Of a DNA stretch of 64,000 bases, positions 37,254 to 48,200 are shown piece by piece. Numbering within the stretch: the first letter of the stretch is position 1; each line of letters starts with the position of its first letter. The notes below the pieces were generated by a model, which saw nothing but the letters and a program-made list of their open reading frames with translations, did no database searches and had not been told where the DNA came from. Position numbers and translations under genes: made by a program. The stretch comes from Pseudovirgaria hyperparasitica (Eukaryota; Ascomycota; Dothideomycetes; Acrospermales; Acrospermaceae): positions 757,074-821,073 of the forward strand of contig NW_022985550.1 in the NCBI RefSeq assembly GCF_010093815.1. Reading direction: 5' to 3'.

Positions 37254-37472
37254 ATGTCTCTCTCCGCAAATACCCAAGCTCGCTTCTACTTTGCGCTTCT
37301 CCTCGTCCTACAAGTACTCGCCCCGCTCGTCGAGGCCAAGAAGGGCAAGGGTGGCTCTGGAGGCGGTGGTGGTGGTGACGAGGAGGGTGCTGGCGCGATG
37401 ACGAGCCCGAACGCGCTGTTGGCTGTTGCGCCGGTCGCAGTCATGGTGGCCTGGGGTTTGATGAGAGAGTAA
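37254..37472 (+). CDS. Small secreted, possibly GPI-anchored, Gly-rich protein
   Basis: Single exon of 72 residues. Residues 1-28 form a clear signal peptide (FYFALLLVLQVLAPLVEA). The middle is Lys/Gly-rich (KKGKGGSGGGGGGDEEGAGA). The last 20 residues are hydrophobic (ALLAVAPVAVMVAWGLM) and end two residues later, which fits a GPI-attachment signal with a small-residue cleavage site around GAGAMTS. The mature peptide would be only about 20 residues. I know no function; candidates are a cell-wall micro-protein or a pre-peptide. The gene has its own TATA box. An upstream in-frame Met at 37233 would spoil the signal peptide. Confidence 0.65.
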   Translation: MSLSANTQARFYFALLLVLQVLAPLVEAKKGKGGSGGGGGGDEEGAGAMTSPNALLAVAPVAVMVAWGLMRE

Positions 37473-38632
37473 ATTGTGAGTGCACCTGGACGGTTGTGGT
37501 TAGGAGTTTGGCTGACAAGTTGTGATAGAAATACATGCTATCCTATTGCGGCATGCTGCTGGGACCTAAATGATAATTATGAGGAGGAGTTTTGATATCT
37601 TGGTCGTTGGAATAAGCGGGAGCAAACCGGAATGCCGAGATACCCGTAACATGGACACGAACGTACTCTCCACCCTATCATCATACTTGTTTCGAAGTTA
37701 GCATTTGCAACCAAGCAATATCATTCATTTACAACCCAACTTGTCCGTCTGCTCTGTGACTAGTGTACTATCTAGACTGTGATTAGTCAAAGTCATTCTT
37801 CAGTGTCATCTTACCCTACTGCGACCCCGGTAAGGTAAAGCAACAGGATCTGACAATGCCGTTGCTGTAGTAGCTGCTCTGTACTCTATTCTATCCATGA
37901 TATGTATCTATACTTACATTTCTCTGTTCTGCCATGATGCACTTGAAATGGTATACACCTGACCACACCATACCCTGATACTCTCCGTCTTTGTGCTATA
38001 TTGTCCTGGTCGTTCGAGCTTTCAGCCCCCTGGGAACTGGGCTCAAGATGTGAATCATTCTTGTCGTAATAGTACCCCTCAAAAACGCTCTGTTAATCCC
38101 CTTGACACCTCCCAATCTAGCTTAACTACTCTCTTGATCCACACCAAACCATGAAGCCTTCAAACATACCTTGGTAATGTTATGTAAACACTGTCCGATT
38201 GGGCCGCTGACATGGTGAGGCGGAATTAAGGCAATAGTAAGAGCGTGGAGGCATATAGTGACCCTGGTATTGGCCCCGAAAGTCAGTCTAAGATTGGTAT
38301 TTATATATATACATATGTATAGATGAGCGACTTTGGACTGCGACTGGTGCAGTCCATCATGCCCGGCACTGGCACACGATATATGCCGGTATTGTACCAC
38401 TGCTGATCTCTTCGAAAATCGTGGGTACCACTTTTATTCGGGACGACACAAGGCCTCGACCCTACTGGAACCAATATTCTCAGCATACACTTTCCAAAGC
38501 GACTATGAGTTCGTCGTTTGGATGTGTACTCGAGAAGAGAAGCTCGAATAACGCTGTCCTGTTACATAATCCAGTAACACGTACATAATGCCTTCCATCA
38601 ATCGAAGTGCAACGGTCATGTTCTCCACGATC
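37473..38632. other. Intergenic, 1.16 kb, between convergent genes
   Basis: Nothing recognised except a short TA-rich run near 38300. Confidence 0.6.
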
Positions 38633-39957
38633 TCAGGCGCCGCTCAGTCTTGTGGACCTTCGTCGCGTAGTTTCGGAACCATTGGTTGTCTCTTTCGACT
38701 TGCGCCCTTTCTTCGTCGACTCGGTCTTTGCTTCAGACTTTACTTTCTGTTTCTTTGCTGCTTTGTCGGGCGTTTCTGAACTCTTCGATGCCTTATTCGT
38801 CCTATTCGCCTGTGTAGTACTAGGTCTGTCTTCCTCCTTTTCTTGATCCTGTTCAACTTTTCGCTTTGCACCCTTTCCCTTAAGTTTTGTTTCCTTCTCA
38901 TTAGTGTCACCATCCCCATCGACGTCGCCAGCGACAGGGCCTGTCTTCTTTTGTACGCTTGGTACGACAGCAGACGTTCTTCCGCCGACCGTGAGAAACA
39001 CAATCTTCTCACCAGATGGTAATTTACCGCCATCTTTCTTTCCTTTGCCCCAACGATGCTTCATTAACCCTACATGAATCAGTAAATGCTTGCAAGTAGA
39101 CCTCGAATTTCACCTACAATTATCCGGAAATTTGCTGGAATCGGACAGTGTCTCACAAGCGATAGTACAGACATTGATGAGTGATTCGTGTAGCGTTTTG
39201 ATTTGAGGATCGGACAAGGTGTTGCTGTATTGCTCTGGATGGATGCGAGCTCCATACAGAACCTCATCGCTACAGCAGTCAGTATTTGAAAAAAGGCATA
39301 CATAGAGCACGACCTACGCAACCCAGTTGCCAACACCACTGATATTAGCCTGGTCCAGCATCAATGCTTTAACGGGCACCCTTTTACTCCTAAGCTTGGC
39401 AGTGAGCCATTCTACCGTGAGGATTTCTTTGTCAATGACCGGATCAGGTCCATTCTCTTTAAGCGGAGTAGTATTTCGCATCTTAGTGGCATCGACATCG
39501 ACGAGCCTAATGCGACCTAAGCGACGCGGATCTACAAATGCAACCTGCGTATCTTGGTCTTCTTTTAGCTCGAGTATGAACTTCCAGAACCTTGGTGGCC
39601 ACTGTTGCTCCTCATCCTTCGCAGGCTTGTAGTAGGAGCTGTCATCGTTGGAGAATTTGACCCATCCAGTCATGCCGAGATGCATCAGTGGGTGTGGAGG
39701 AGAAGACATCTCGAGCCAGAAATATTTCCCTTGTTGCCTCGCTCCGATAATCTTCTTTCCAGTCATGGCTTTTTGGAAGGCTGAAGCAGACGTGCCTACT
39801 TTGCCGTATATGATATCATCTTCTTGCACTTGGACTTTTGCTATAGTCTTGCCTAATGCATGCTTTTTTAAATAGTGTACGACGCGCGCGATCTCTCCTA
39901 TCTTCGATACGTGAGCAGAAGCGAAGATGCTGACCAAAGTTTGCTTACCTCAGGCAT
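38633..39957 (-). CDS. Formamidopyrimidine-DNA glycosylase (Fpg/Nei family)
   Basis: Four exons in coding order: 39957-39949, 39901-39318, 39269-39118 and 39069-38633, giving 393 residues. The first exon is only nine bases and codes Met-Pro-Glu, the catalytic Pro2 and Glu3 of this family. It continues as MPEIGEIARVVHYLKKH. Further marks are GKYFWLEM, MHLGMTGWVKF, FVDPRRLGRI, and the helix-two-turn-helix region ISGVGNWVADEVLYGARIHPEQ, restored by the splice. The C-terminal finger is the zincless type seen in plants and fungi (KIVFLTVGGRTSAVVPSVQ). A Lys-rich tail of about 100 residues follows, probably for nuclear targeting or DNA binding. The enzyme excises oxidised purines and nicks the abasic site. 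Two successive introns share the donor GTAGGT. Confidence 0.92.
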
Positions 39958-40439
39958 TCTGATCTCAAATAGTCTATGACAATCGAAGGAAATAATTGCA
40001 ATTGTGGTGCTTGGAAGTAATTGCAATTATGGTGCTTGGAAGTACCAACGGGATTAGCTGTGACGTCGACGTCGGACGGTCAAAGCTCAATGCGTTTACG
40101 CGTGATCACGGGATTCTATTAAATGGATTTTATGTAATCAAAATGGCCGATCCCAATGGATGCCAAAGACGTCGTCGCATCATATGTAGACAGATGCGAG
40201 GAGTGTGAATACACATGATTCAGTGCTACTTACATCCCAATACTTTGCCTGCCGGGAAGATTATTCATTTTGAATACAGAACAGACGTCTCGCCAGCTCA
40301 TTACCTTAGCGAGTAGTCTACAACAGCCGACTGATAAGATGTTCCTGTTACATAAGAGCACGTCGGCTCCAGATATCAATGCAACAGGTTCCGCGTTGGT
40401 TTCCCATACTATAGACTTTGGCTCGAACAAAAAAACAGC
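39958..40439. promoter_or_regulatory. Divergent upstream region, glycosylase / agmatinase
   Basis: A 482-base intergenic region between divergent genes. It includes a tandem 25-base duplication at 39993-40042. No other element is recognised. Confidence 0.5.
39993..40042. repeat. Tandem duplication of a 25-base unit
   Basis: The unit starting taattgcaat and ending gcttggaag occurs twice head to tail with one mismatch, about 36 bases upstream of the glycosylase start codon. Confidence 0.9.
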
Positions 40440-41679
40440 ATGTTCGGCTTGTTCACTACTATAGCCCTGGTTTGCAGTGGCCTAGCCACTGCGCACAAGC
40501 CAGTATATGGCGAAGAAGAACCAGGTCTTATCGACAAATGGGGGACCGATGTATACTTCATTAACATCTTTAACATTCATGATGACTAACATTTTGTAGT
40601 GGGGATTCTCGGGAATATCGACCTTTGCCCATTTACCACACGTGAAATGTCTGACGCATCCCGAAACTGTGTTTGACATTGCTATCCTAGGAGCTCCATT
40701 CGACACAGCTGTATCCTATAGACCAGGAGCAAGGTTCGGACCAAAAGCGATTCGCGCCGCGTCTGGTCGTCAGACAAGCTTCAGAGGCTTCAATGCTCGT
40801 GCAGGTCTCAACCCGTATCGTTCGTGGGCTACGATGATGGATTGCGGCGACATTCCCATCACGCCATTCGATAACGTGCTGGCACTTCGTCAAATGAGCG
40901 AGGCATTTGAAGAAATGACTTTGAGGAAACCTGCTGTGGATCCCGCTTTTGCGTCTCCATATCAGCAAAAGTCAAAGATTCTTACCCTAGGAGGGGACCA
41001 TAGCATCGCACTTCCGGCCCTAAGAGCTCTTACTAAGACTTATGGCCAGCCTGTTGCTGTGGTACATTTCGATGCTCATTTGGATACTTGGGATCCAATC
41101 AAGTATCCATCAAGCTGGATCGATGCTACCGATGAAACGACGCAGTCGTTCTTCAACCATGGTAGCATGTTCTGGATGGCTGCCAAGGAAGGACTCATCG
41201 CCAACGCATCATCCGTTCACGCAGGTCTTAGGACGCGACTCTCCGGTGATGATTATATGGATTATGAAGAGGATACGGCCCAAGGCTGGGTCCAAATTTC
41301 TACGGATGATGTGGACGAGATTGGTGTCAAAGGAATCATCGACAAGATCATGAACCGTGTGGGAACTGAGATGCCGGTCTACTTGTCCATTGATATCGAC
41401 GTCATTGATCCTGGGTTGGCTCCTGGCACGGGAACCCCTGAGCCCGGTGGCTGGACCACGCGAGAGCTCATTCGTATCCTTCGTGGTATCGAAGGACTGA
41501 ATGTAGTTGGAGCCGATATCGTAGAAGTCAGCCCTGGCTACGATGGTAGCGATGAGTCTACAGCACTAGCAGCAGCTCAAGTCGGGTTTGAAGTCCTCAC
41601 TAGCATGGTTCGACGTGGTTTGATCGATCAAGCGAAAGTCCGGAAAAGCTCGAGTGTTGTAACCAAAGATGAATTGTGA
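40440..41679 (+). CDS. Agmatinase-type ureohydrolase with signal peptide and KDEL end
   Basis: Two exons, 40440-40550 and 40600-41679, give 396 residues. The first 18 residues are a signal peptide ([18 protein letters not shown]). The two-manganese site is complete: GGDHS (168-172), DAHLD (195-199) and SIDIDVIDP (Asp302, Asp304). The join restores [18 protein letters not shown]. Such enzymes hydrolyse agmatine or related guanidino compounds to an amine and urea. The protein ends exactly in Lys-Asp-Glu-Leu before the stop. With the signal peptide this predicts retention in the lumen of the endoplasmic reticulum. Secreted or vacuolar agmatinase-like proteins are known in fungi; an ER-resident form is, as far as I know, not described. 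The exact substrate is unproven. Confidence 0.92.
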
Positions 41680-42136
41680 TTATGGTACTCCCAACACACG
41701 AATAGTGGTAGCATTTATAGCAATCACCAATCTGAAGCTATCGTACATTCTTTATCTAGTATCGAGGGAGTATAGCATGCTCATATTTTCAGAGAGTAAG
41801 ATATATTGTCTTTATGATCTGGAGGCGGAAACATCATCTAACCAGATCCTTCCTACGTGGCACTTGTTCTGGTATTTGTACTAGTACTGCCGTAGCCCGG
41901 CCGTTGGTTACTCTTACTCAAATCGCCCCGCTGTAAGTACTACTCGGGAAAACAAAGTACATAGGTATGTGCATGCCCGTGGTAGAAATGAACTCGATCC
42001 ATAGAGCTTTCTACTTATAGTATGTAGCACAATGACGTCATGATATTTTGCAAGCGTTATCCGCGCCTCTCGTTCTCTAGCTAATTCCATCCTGACCATC
42101 GTTTTTGCACGGCAGCCAATATCAACCCTCATTACC
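41680..42136 (+). other. Intergenic, 457 bases
   Basis: Terminator side of the agmatinase and promoter of the next gene. No element stands out. Confidence 0.6.
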
Positions 42137-43252
42137 ATGGACTTCTTCCGCCCACATCCCTCCGCCGCATTCGAAGGCTATTACTCCAAATTCACCCTCG
42201 AATCCGGCTCCCATATCATTCTAATCTTCTGCACCGTCCGCAATGCACCCACACGGCCTCATATGCTCTCCTTTACATACATACCATACCATGCCTCTCA
42301 GAAGGATATATTCCAGCGCGAGATATGGGCGGACAACCTACACATGACTCCAATACCTTTGCCTGAACGACAAGAATTCCCATGGTTCACGAGAGCAGAT
42401 CCGTTCAAAGTTTCTATTCCCTCAATCGCCAGTCTCGCCAGCGAAACAATGGATGGTGTTGAATACGAGGTATGCGGCCGAGATCTCGACTTCAAATTTT
42501 CCGCAAAATCAGGAGGGCGCGTTCCTTGGATCCCTTCATCCCCTAATTCCACGCCTGCTGGACGCTTCGCAAGCCTCCCGCTCCCATTGCAGTGGCACGT
42601 GCACTCCCGTGCGTCGTTCTGCAGATACGAACTGACTCTCCCACCATCTGTAAAGTTGCTCCCAGAAGACCTAGCTGGCAATGCTAGAGTGCATATAGAA
42701 AAGAACTGGGGCCAGTCCTTTCCCAAGTCGCACATCTGGATCCAAGCATGGGATGAAGATACGAAGCGTGGATTCTGCTGTGCGGGAGGACGCATACTTG
42801 GGATGGAGGCGTACCTTCTGGGATATGTCAACGGGAAGGTTGGGAGTGTTAGGGAGAAACGCGGTTATGTTGTTGAAGAGAAAGCGCTGGTGGCAAATTT
42901 CCGGCCGCCCTGGACGTTAAGGGTTGGTGGATGGTCGCCATTCAACACAGTAGTTCATGATTGGGAAAACAGAACGATTTGTATGAGTGTTAGTGGGTTG
43001 AGGCAGAAAATTGTAGTGAGCGTCACGGCAAAAGAAGGGTCCTTCTTTGAACTAAGTGCACCATTTGCGGATGGGCACCGGCCAAAGTTCTTGGCGGAGA
43101 GTTTTGAAGGGACCCTTGATATTGATGTGTATGAGAGGTCGTGGTGGGGAACTTGGAGGTCGATTCAGAAGGACCGGTTCGAGGATGCCGCGGTCGAGTT
43201 TGGCGGAGAGAACTATCCTTTAAGAGGTGGTGAAGATTATAAGAGCAAATGA
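42137..43252 (+). CDS. Tocopherol-cyclase-like protein
   Basis: Intronless, 371 residues. It opens MDFFRPHPSAAFEGYYSKF, like tocopherol cyclase domains that start with a lipocalin-like W/F-rich half. The hallmark is VHIEKNWGQSFPKSHIWIQA (about residues 190-209), matching the cyclase EKNWG..FP..W.W motif. A C-terminal repeat of similar strands follows (TICMSVSGLRQKIVVSVTA, then GTLDIDVYE). In plants and cyanobacteria this fold closes the chromanol ring of vitamin E, but fungi are not known to make tocopherol, so the role here is open. It has no signal peptide or membrane segment. Codons shift from C-rich to G-rich at about 42770. Confidence 0.82.
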   Translation: MDFFRPHPSAAFEGYYSKFTLESGSHIILIFCTVRNAPTRPHMLSFTYIPYHASQKDIFQREIWADNLHMTPIPLPERQEFPWFTRADPFKVSIPSIASLASETMDGVEYEVCGRDLDFKFSAKSGGRVPWIPSSPNSTPAGRFASLPLPLQWHVHSRASFCRYELTLPPSVKLLPEDLAGNARVHIEKNWGQSFPKSHIWIQAWDEDTKRGFCCAGGRILGMEAYLLGYVNGKVGSVREKRGYVVEEKALVANFRPPWTLRVGGWSPFNTVVHDWENRTICMSVSGLRQKIVVSVTAKEGSFFELSAPFADGHRPKFLAESFEGTLDIDVYERSWWGTWRSIQKDRFEDAAVEFGGENYPLRGGEDYKSK

Positions 43253-43447
43253 GATAGACTAGGATAGCATCAGCAGTTTACGCGACGACGAAAAATGTTT
43301 GAAGATGCTAGCGTGAAATCAGCAGCGCAATCATAAATGTCGCTCTTACAATTAATTGCACGTTCCTCATACACACCTCTATCGATGTATAATCTCTGCT
43401 ATGTAATCCGTTGCCGTGGTTCTACTAGAGATCCGAATTATCTCGAA

Positions 43448-44848
43448 TCAGTTTAGTTTCACGCTGCATTAAGGTTAGTACAAATGTGGATAATAAGATA
43501 ATGAGACTTGCCTCCAGGGGTTTTCCGGCTCTTCGCCGTACTGTATACCCTCAATCCAATCTTTCATCCTTTGTGCAATTGGTCCTGCCTCTGTACCCTC
43601 ACTAAGACCACACTCAACAGTACTCCCTTTCCAACTTATTTTTCTGACCGGGCTTACTACCGCTGCTGTCCCAGCGCCGAACACTTCCAGCATTCTCCCC
43701 TCGTCTGCTGCTTCTGCCAGCTCTTTCATAGTACACTTCCGTTCTGTGACCTTCCATCCCTCGGGTTCCAGCCGTTCCCGAGCAATGCCCAGTACCGAAT
43801 CGCGTGTGACACCTTCGAGAATGGTGCCATCCAGGGGTGCCGTTATCAGTTCATTTTGACCCGTCTTCTTGTCCTTGAGAGCCACGAACAGGTTCATAGT
43901 GCCGACCTCTGTAATATACTCTTCTTCTCCGAACAGCCAAAGGTTCTGGTGGAATCCTCTGCTCGCAGCTTCCATTTGGGGGACAATGCATGGTGCATAG
44001 TTGGCACCAAGCTTCTTATCACCAACACCACCGGGCCAGGCTCGGACTGCATAGTCCGTAGCTTCAAGCGATACGGCCTTGAAGCCAGTCGGGTAGTAGG
44101 GACCTACAGGAGATGCAATAACGTAAAGAAGGGCAGATCCCGGAGGACCTACACCAAGTGTACGTTGTGTACCGATCATTGTGGGGCGAAGGTATAGTGA
44201 GTAACCACGAGGACTGCATATATCAGTATGAGGATCTGCATACGGACCGGGTAACCAACGATGGGATGAAACGCTCTTCCAGTTTGCAGAATTGACCGAT
44301 CAAGTCAATCAGGCTCTCTGAGTTGAACGTAGGCAATGCTATTCTTGCTGATGACTTGTTGAATCTTTCCATATTCTTGTCAGGCCGAAACAGGCGTATG
44401 TTGCCAGTTGTGTCTTTGTAAGCCTTCATCCCTTCGAAACATTCGAATGCATAGTGGAAAACGCATGTCGCAGGATCCAGTGAGAGGTTCTGGTAAGGCG
44501 TAATGCGCGGTGCTAGCCATCCTTCAGAAGCTGTCCATTCGACAGAAAGCATATGATCTATGGTAGAGTGGTCAGATGTTGGGATTCAGGAAACGTATTC
44601 ATTGCCTTGCCTGTAAAGTTACGACCAAATACAAGCTCTTCAGCGGGCAGAAGTTCCTTTGGTGTTGTAGTCTTCGTGATGGAAAGCTTTCTCGAGTCCA
44701 GCTCCGCGAGCTTTGAGGCGTTGGCAGCATCAACGTGAATGCTATATTGCCTCCGACATCGCTGCGAACTTAGTGAGCTCGAAGTTGTGTGAAAGCGACG
44801 TGATGCGGTATTGAGCGATTGTCGCAGGAGCGATATGGATTGATTCAT
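43448..44848 (-). CDS. Branched-chain amino acid aminotransferase, mitochondrial
   Basis: Four exons in coding order: 44848-44611, 44557-44260, 44213-43512 and 43463-43448, giving 417 residues. The N terminus is rich in Ser, Arg and Gln without acidic residues (about 1-35), a likely mitochondrial presequence. Family marks are [32 protein letters not shown], and the PLP-binding Lys in [25 protein letters not shown] and GVTRDSVL follow, and the protein ends in NPWSVKLN. The enzyme interconverts Leu, Ile and Val with their keto acids using 2-oxoglutarate. Introns 1 and 3 have GC donors; intron 2 uses GTTGGT. The last coding exon has only 16 bases, and without it the typical PWSV end is lost. Exon 2's end is the least certain boundary. 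Confidence 0.9.
43464..43511 (-). other. GC-AG intron 3 of the aminotransferase
   Basis: The donor is GGAG|GCAAGT, with an ACTAAC branch motif, and the acceptor is ATGCAG. Splicing yields NPWSVKLN and a stop, the conserved family C terminus. Confidence 0.8.
44558..44610 (-). other. GC-AG intron 1 of the aminotransferase
   Basis: The donor is ACAG|GCAAGG and the acceptor is ACCATAG. Splicing gives [14 protein letters not shown], the conserved block of this family; no GT donor gives it. Confidence 0.8.
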
Positions 44849-45274
44849 TGCGAACTAGGACTGTCGCATCTAGGATTACTATGCGACAGGTCTTGTATTG
44901 GAGAAAACAGTCAATTGTCGGTGGGAGAAAGAAGAGTCATCCCAAGAAAGTGAATAAAATGGCCGAAACTCTTCCGACGCGATGGATGGATGCATACGCT
45001 GCAAGGTGCGGCTAACTTCTGCATTGTCGGGGCTGATAATCCGCTCATTCTCCTCTCACTCCCCGGATATTTCTGGTTAGACACGGGCGGTGTAATATTG
45101 TCGTTGTCGAGTTGCGCATCGCGACTAAGCCAGACCGGACATGCCCGCGGCGACAACGAGCAACTCTGACGTGAACATCCCTTCGCACCCTACCTCGACG
45201 ACGAATCTCCGCCTGCGTGGGCCTCCGGACCCTACGCACATCCCGCGGACGCGGTGGTGAGCACGCGACACACC
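44849..45274. promoter_or_regulatory. Divergent upstream region, aminotransferase / SCY1
   Basis: A 426-base region between divergent start codons, GC-rich with many CGAC/GTCG tetramers on the SCY1 side. No named element is recognised. Confidence 0.5.
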
Positions 45275-48200
45275 ATGTTCTCAGCTGCCCTCAAGTCGTT
45301 CAGCTCTAATATTTCCTCAAATTACTCCTGGTCGCCGCAACCGTCATCAACAGCCGGTCCATGGAAGATACATGATGCCAAGAAGAGGACCACAGGCAAA
45401 GCTGCCTCAGTTTTCATCTTTGACAAGAAGTCTCTAGAGCCTGCTGGTGGTGGACTCAGCTCCTCTCGCTCAAATGACCGCAACCTCAAGAAGTCTCATG
45501 AGCAGGTTTTGGAAAGGTTGAAGAAAGAGGCTAGTTCGTTGGCAAGACTGAGGCACCCAAGCATTCTCGAGTTGGCCGAGCCGGTGGAGGAAACCAGAAA
45601 TGGAGGTCTAATGTTTGCGACTGAAGCCGTCACGGCTTCCCTTGCCGGCTTGCTGTCAGACAAGGACGAACAAGAGAGAGCTGGGGGTGTTGGTGGCCGA
45701 GGTAGCAGATATGTCGTTGAGGAAGCAGACGGCACCCGAAGGAGACGTGAATTGGAAATTGACGAGCTTGAAATACAAAAAGGTCTATTGCAGATCGCCA
45801 AAGGCCTTGAGTTTCTTCATGAAAGCGCAAGTCTGGTTCACTGTAATCTCACGCCAGAGGCCATATTCATAAATTCGAAAGTAGGGCAAAGCAACCATGC
45901 CTCCTCCGCGTCTTCAAGCTGATTGCCGTGACAGGGTGACTGGAAGATTTCAGGGCTTGGTTACTCCAGCCCTCCAGAGAACTCCAACGCAGCCACATCC
46001 GTGACACCGATTGCTCTGTCCGAAGTCCTGAATTATGATGCACGACTTCCACGCTGTGCCCAACTGAACCTTGACTACACGTCACCAGACTTCGTCATGG
46101 ACAACAATGTTAGCTCTGCCGCAGATATGTTCTCTCTCGGTCTCATTGTTGTAGCGCTGTATAACTCTCCACATAAAAGTCCACTCGAAACAAATGGGAG
46201 TACAACAACTTATAAACGATTGTTCAGCGCTCCATCGACCACCCCAACTCCGAATAACAGCTTCTTATCTTCGAAATCGCCGCCTAGGGATGTAGTATCT
46301 AGTCTACTGCCTCGACTCATCACGCGACGACCGGCTCAGCGGTTCTCTGCTCGGGAGATGCAACAAGCCCAATATTTTGATAACATCCTGGTGTCCACCA
46401 TTCGCTTCTTGGAGTCACTCCCGGCTAAGACGCCAAACGAAAAGTCACAATTTATGCGAGGCCTCCCTCGGATCCTGAATCAATTCCCGAAGTCAGTTCT
46501 GGAAAAGAAAATCCTTCCAGCTCTACTCGAGGAAATGAAGGATAAGGAGCTCCTCGCTCTCGTGTTGCAAAATGTGTTCAAAATGATGCCCCTCATGTCG
46601 AACGGCAAGAGAGCATTTGTAGACCAGGTTACTCCAAAGTTACGAGAAACATTTATAATTGTAGCCAAGAAGGGTACCCCTGCCCCGGAAAAGGACAGTC
46701 TTAGAGATGCAGGACTTATGGTACTCTTGGAGAATATGCAGGTCGTCGCGGACAATACGACCGGGAAAGAATTTAAAGATGGTAAGTTCCTTTGTGTTTC
46801 ACGCACAACATGAGCTAATGGCTATAGATATTCTTCCTATCATACAGCAGTCACTTGAATCGACTACACACTCACTTGTCGATGCATCGTTGAAGACGCT
46901 GTCTGTCATCTTACCAGCCTTGGACTTCTCGACCATCAAGAATGACCTGTTTCCTGTGATTGCCAATGTATTCAGCAAAACTAGCAGTATGGGTATCAAG
47001 ATCCGCGGTCTCGAGGCATTCCAGACCCTGTGCGGCGGCACACCAAATGCAGTTGAGCCTGAAGATGACTTGAATGGCTTCACTGAGAAGAAAAAAGGGA
47101 AGCAAAACACTTCTTGCATTCTAGACAAATATACGATTCAAGAGAAAGTGGTTCCACTCATGAAGGGCATCAAGACTAAAGAACCAGCAGTCATGGTTAG
47201 TAGATTTTTACTCATTTTTATACCTGCTTAGCGCACTTTGCTTCAACTTATCTTACTGATCCGCGTATAGATGGCCGCTCTCGATGTATTCAAGGAAGTC
47301 GGCAAGATTGCTGACTCCGATTACTTGGCAATGGATGTCCTGCCCATATTATGGACATTTTCACTGGGCCCGCTTCTCAACCTTCAACAGTTCCAAGCTT
47401 TCATAGCTTTAATCAAGTCACTTTCGAACAAGATCGAACAAGAACAGACCCGGAAACTCCAAGAGCTCTCGGCGAGTAACTCATCTCCAGCAGCGGTGCG
47501 GAATGACTTTATGAGTTTTGGCGCAGTGGGAAGTGCGAATGGATTAAACAGTCCTACGAACGGTGATGAAGGCGACTTTGAGACACTTGTCACAGGCCGA
47601 AAAGGCGGAAGTGCTTCAGATGTGTTTGGCGAACAATGGGGTTCTGGTAGTGCTTCGACAACACTACCTTCTCGTCCATCGGTCGGCTCACGTACCCAAA
47701 GCCAAGGCGCAGCAGCATCATTTTCATGGTCCTCACCTTCACCCGCTCCAGTTCCTCAAGCACCCCAGTCGTACAACCTTCAGCCCGCTCCTCCAACATC
47801 CCGAACAATTACTCCAGATCACACCATGGGCTCTTTCACTCCACTGCAGCCAAGTAACCTCGCCCCAAGCTTCTCTCAACCACTTCAACCTTCACGCCCC
47901 GGAGCTCCGAGTATGGGGGTTCTCTCACCAACAACTTCCACAATGTCGCCTACGCCATCGCAAGGGAGGGCTGTAGACTGGTCTGCTGCTTCTAATGCAC
48001 CCAACATGTGGTCAAACTCGACCAACGTGCGACAGAGCCATATAGTGCCTTCATCCACATCAAATGCATCCTTCTCTATTGCTCCTCCACCCGCAAGCCC
48101 TTACTCCAACTTCAACATCGCGCCGCCTCCAAGCAACAATAGACAGACAAGCTACCAGGGGAGTATAGGACCAATCCGCAATAATGCTAGCATTGGTATG

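Noticed and set aside
43508-44197. 229-codon frame antisense to the aminotransferase
   Set aside because: It is the mirror of a well-supported exon with clear PLP-enzyme motifs; the antisense frame has no motif.
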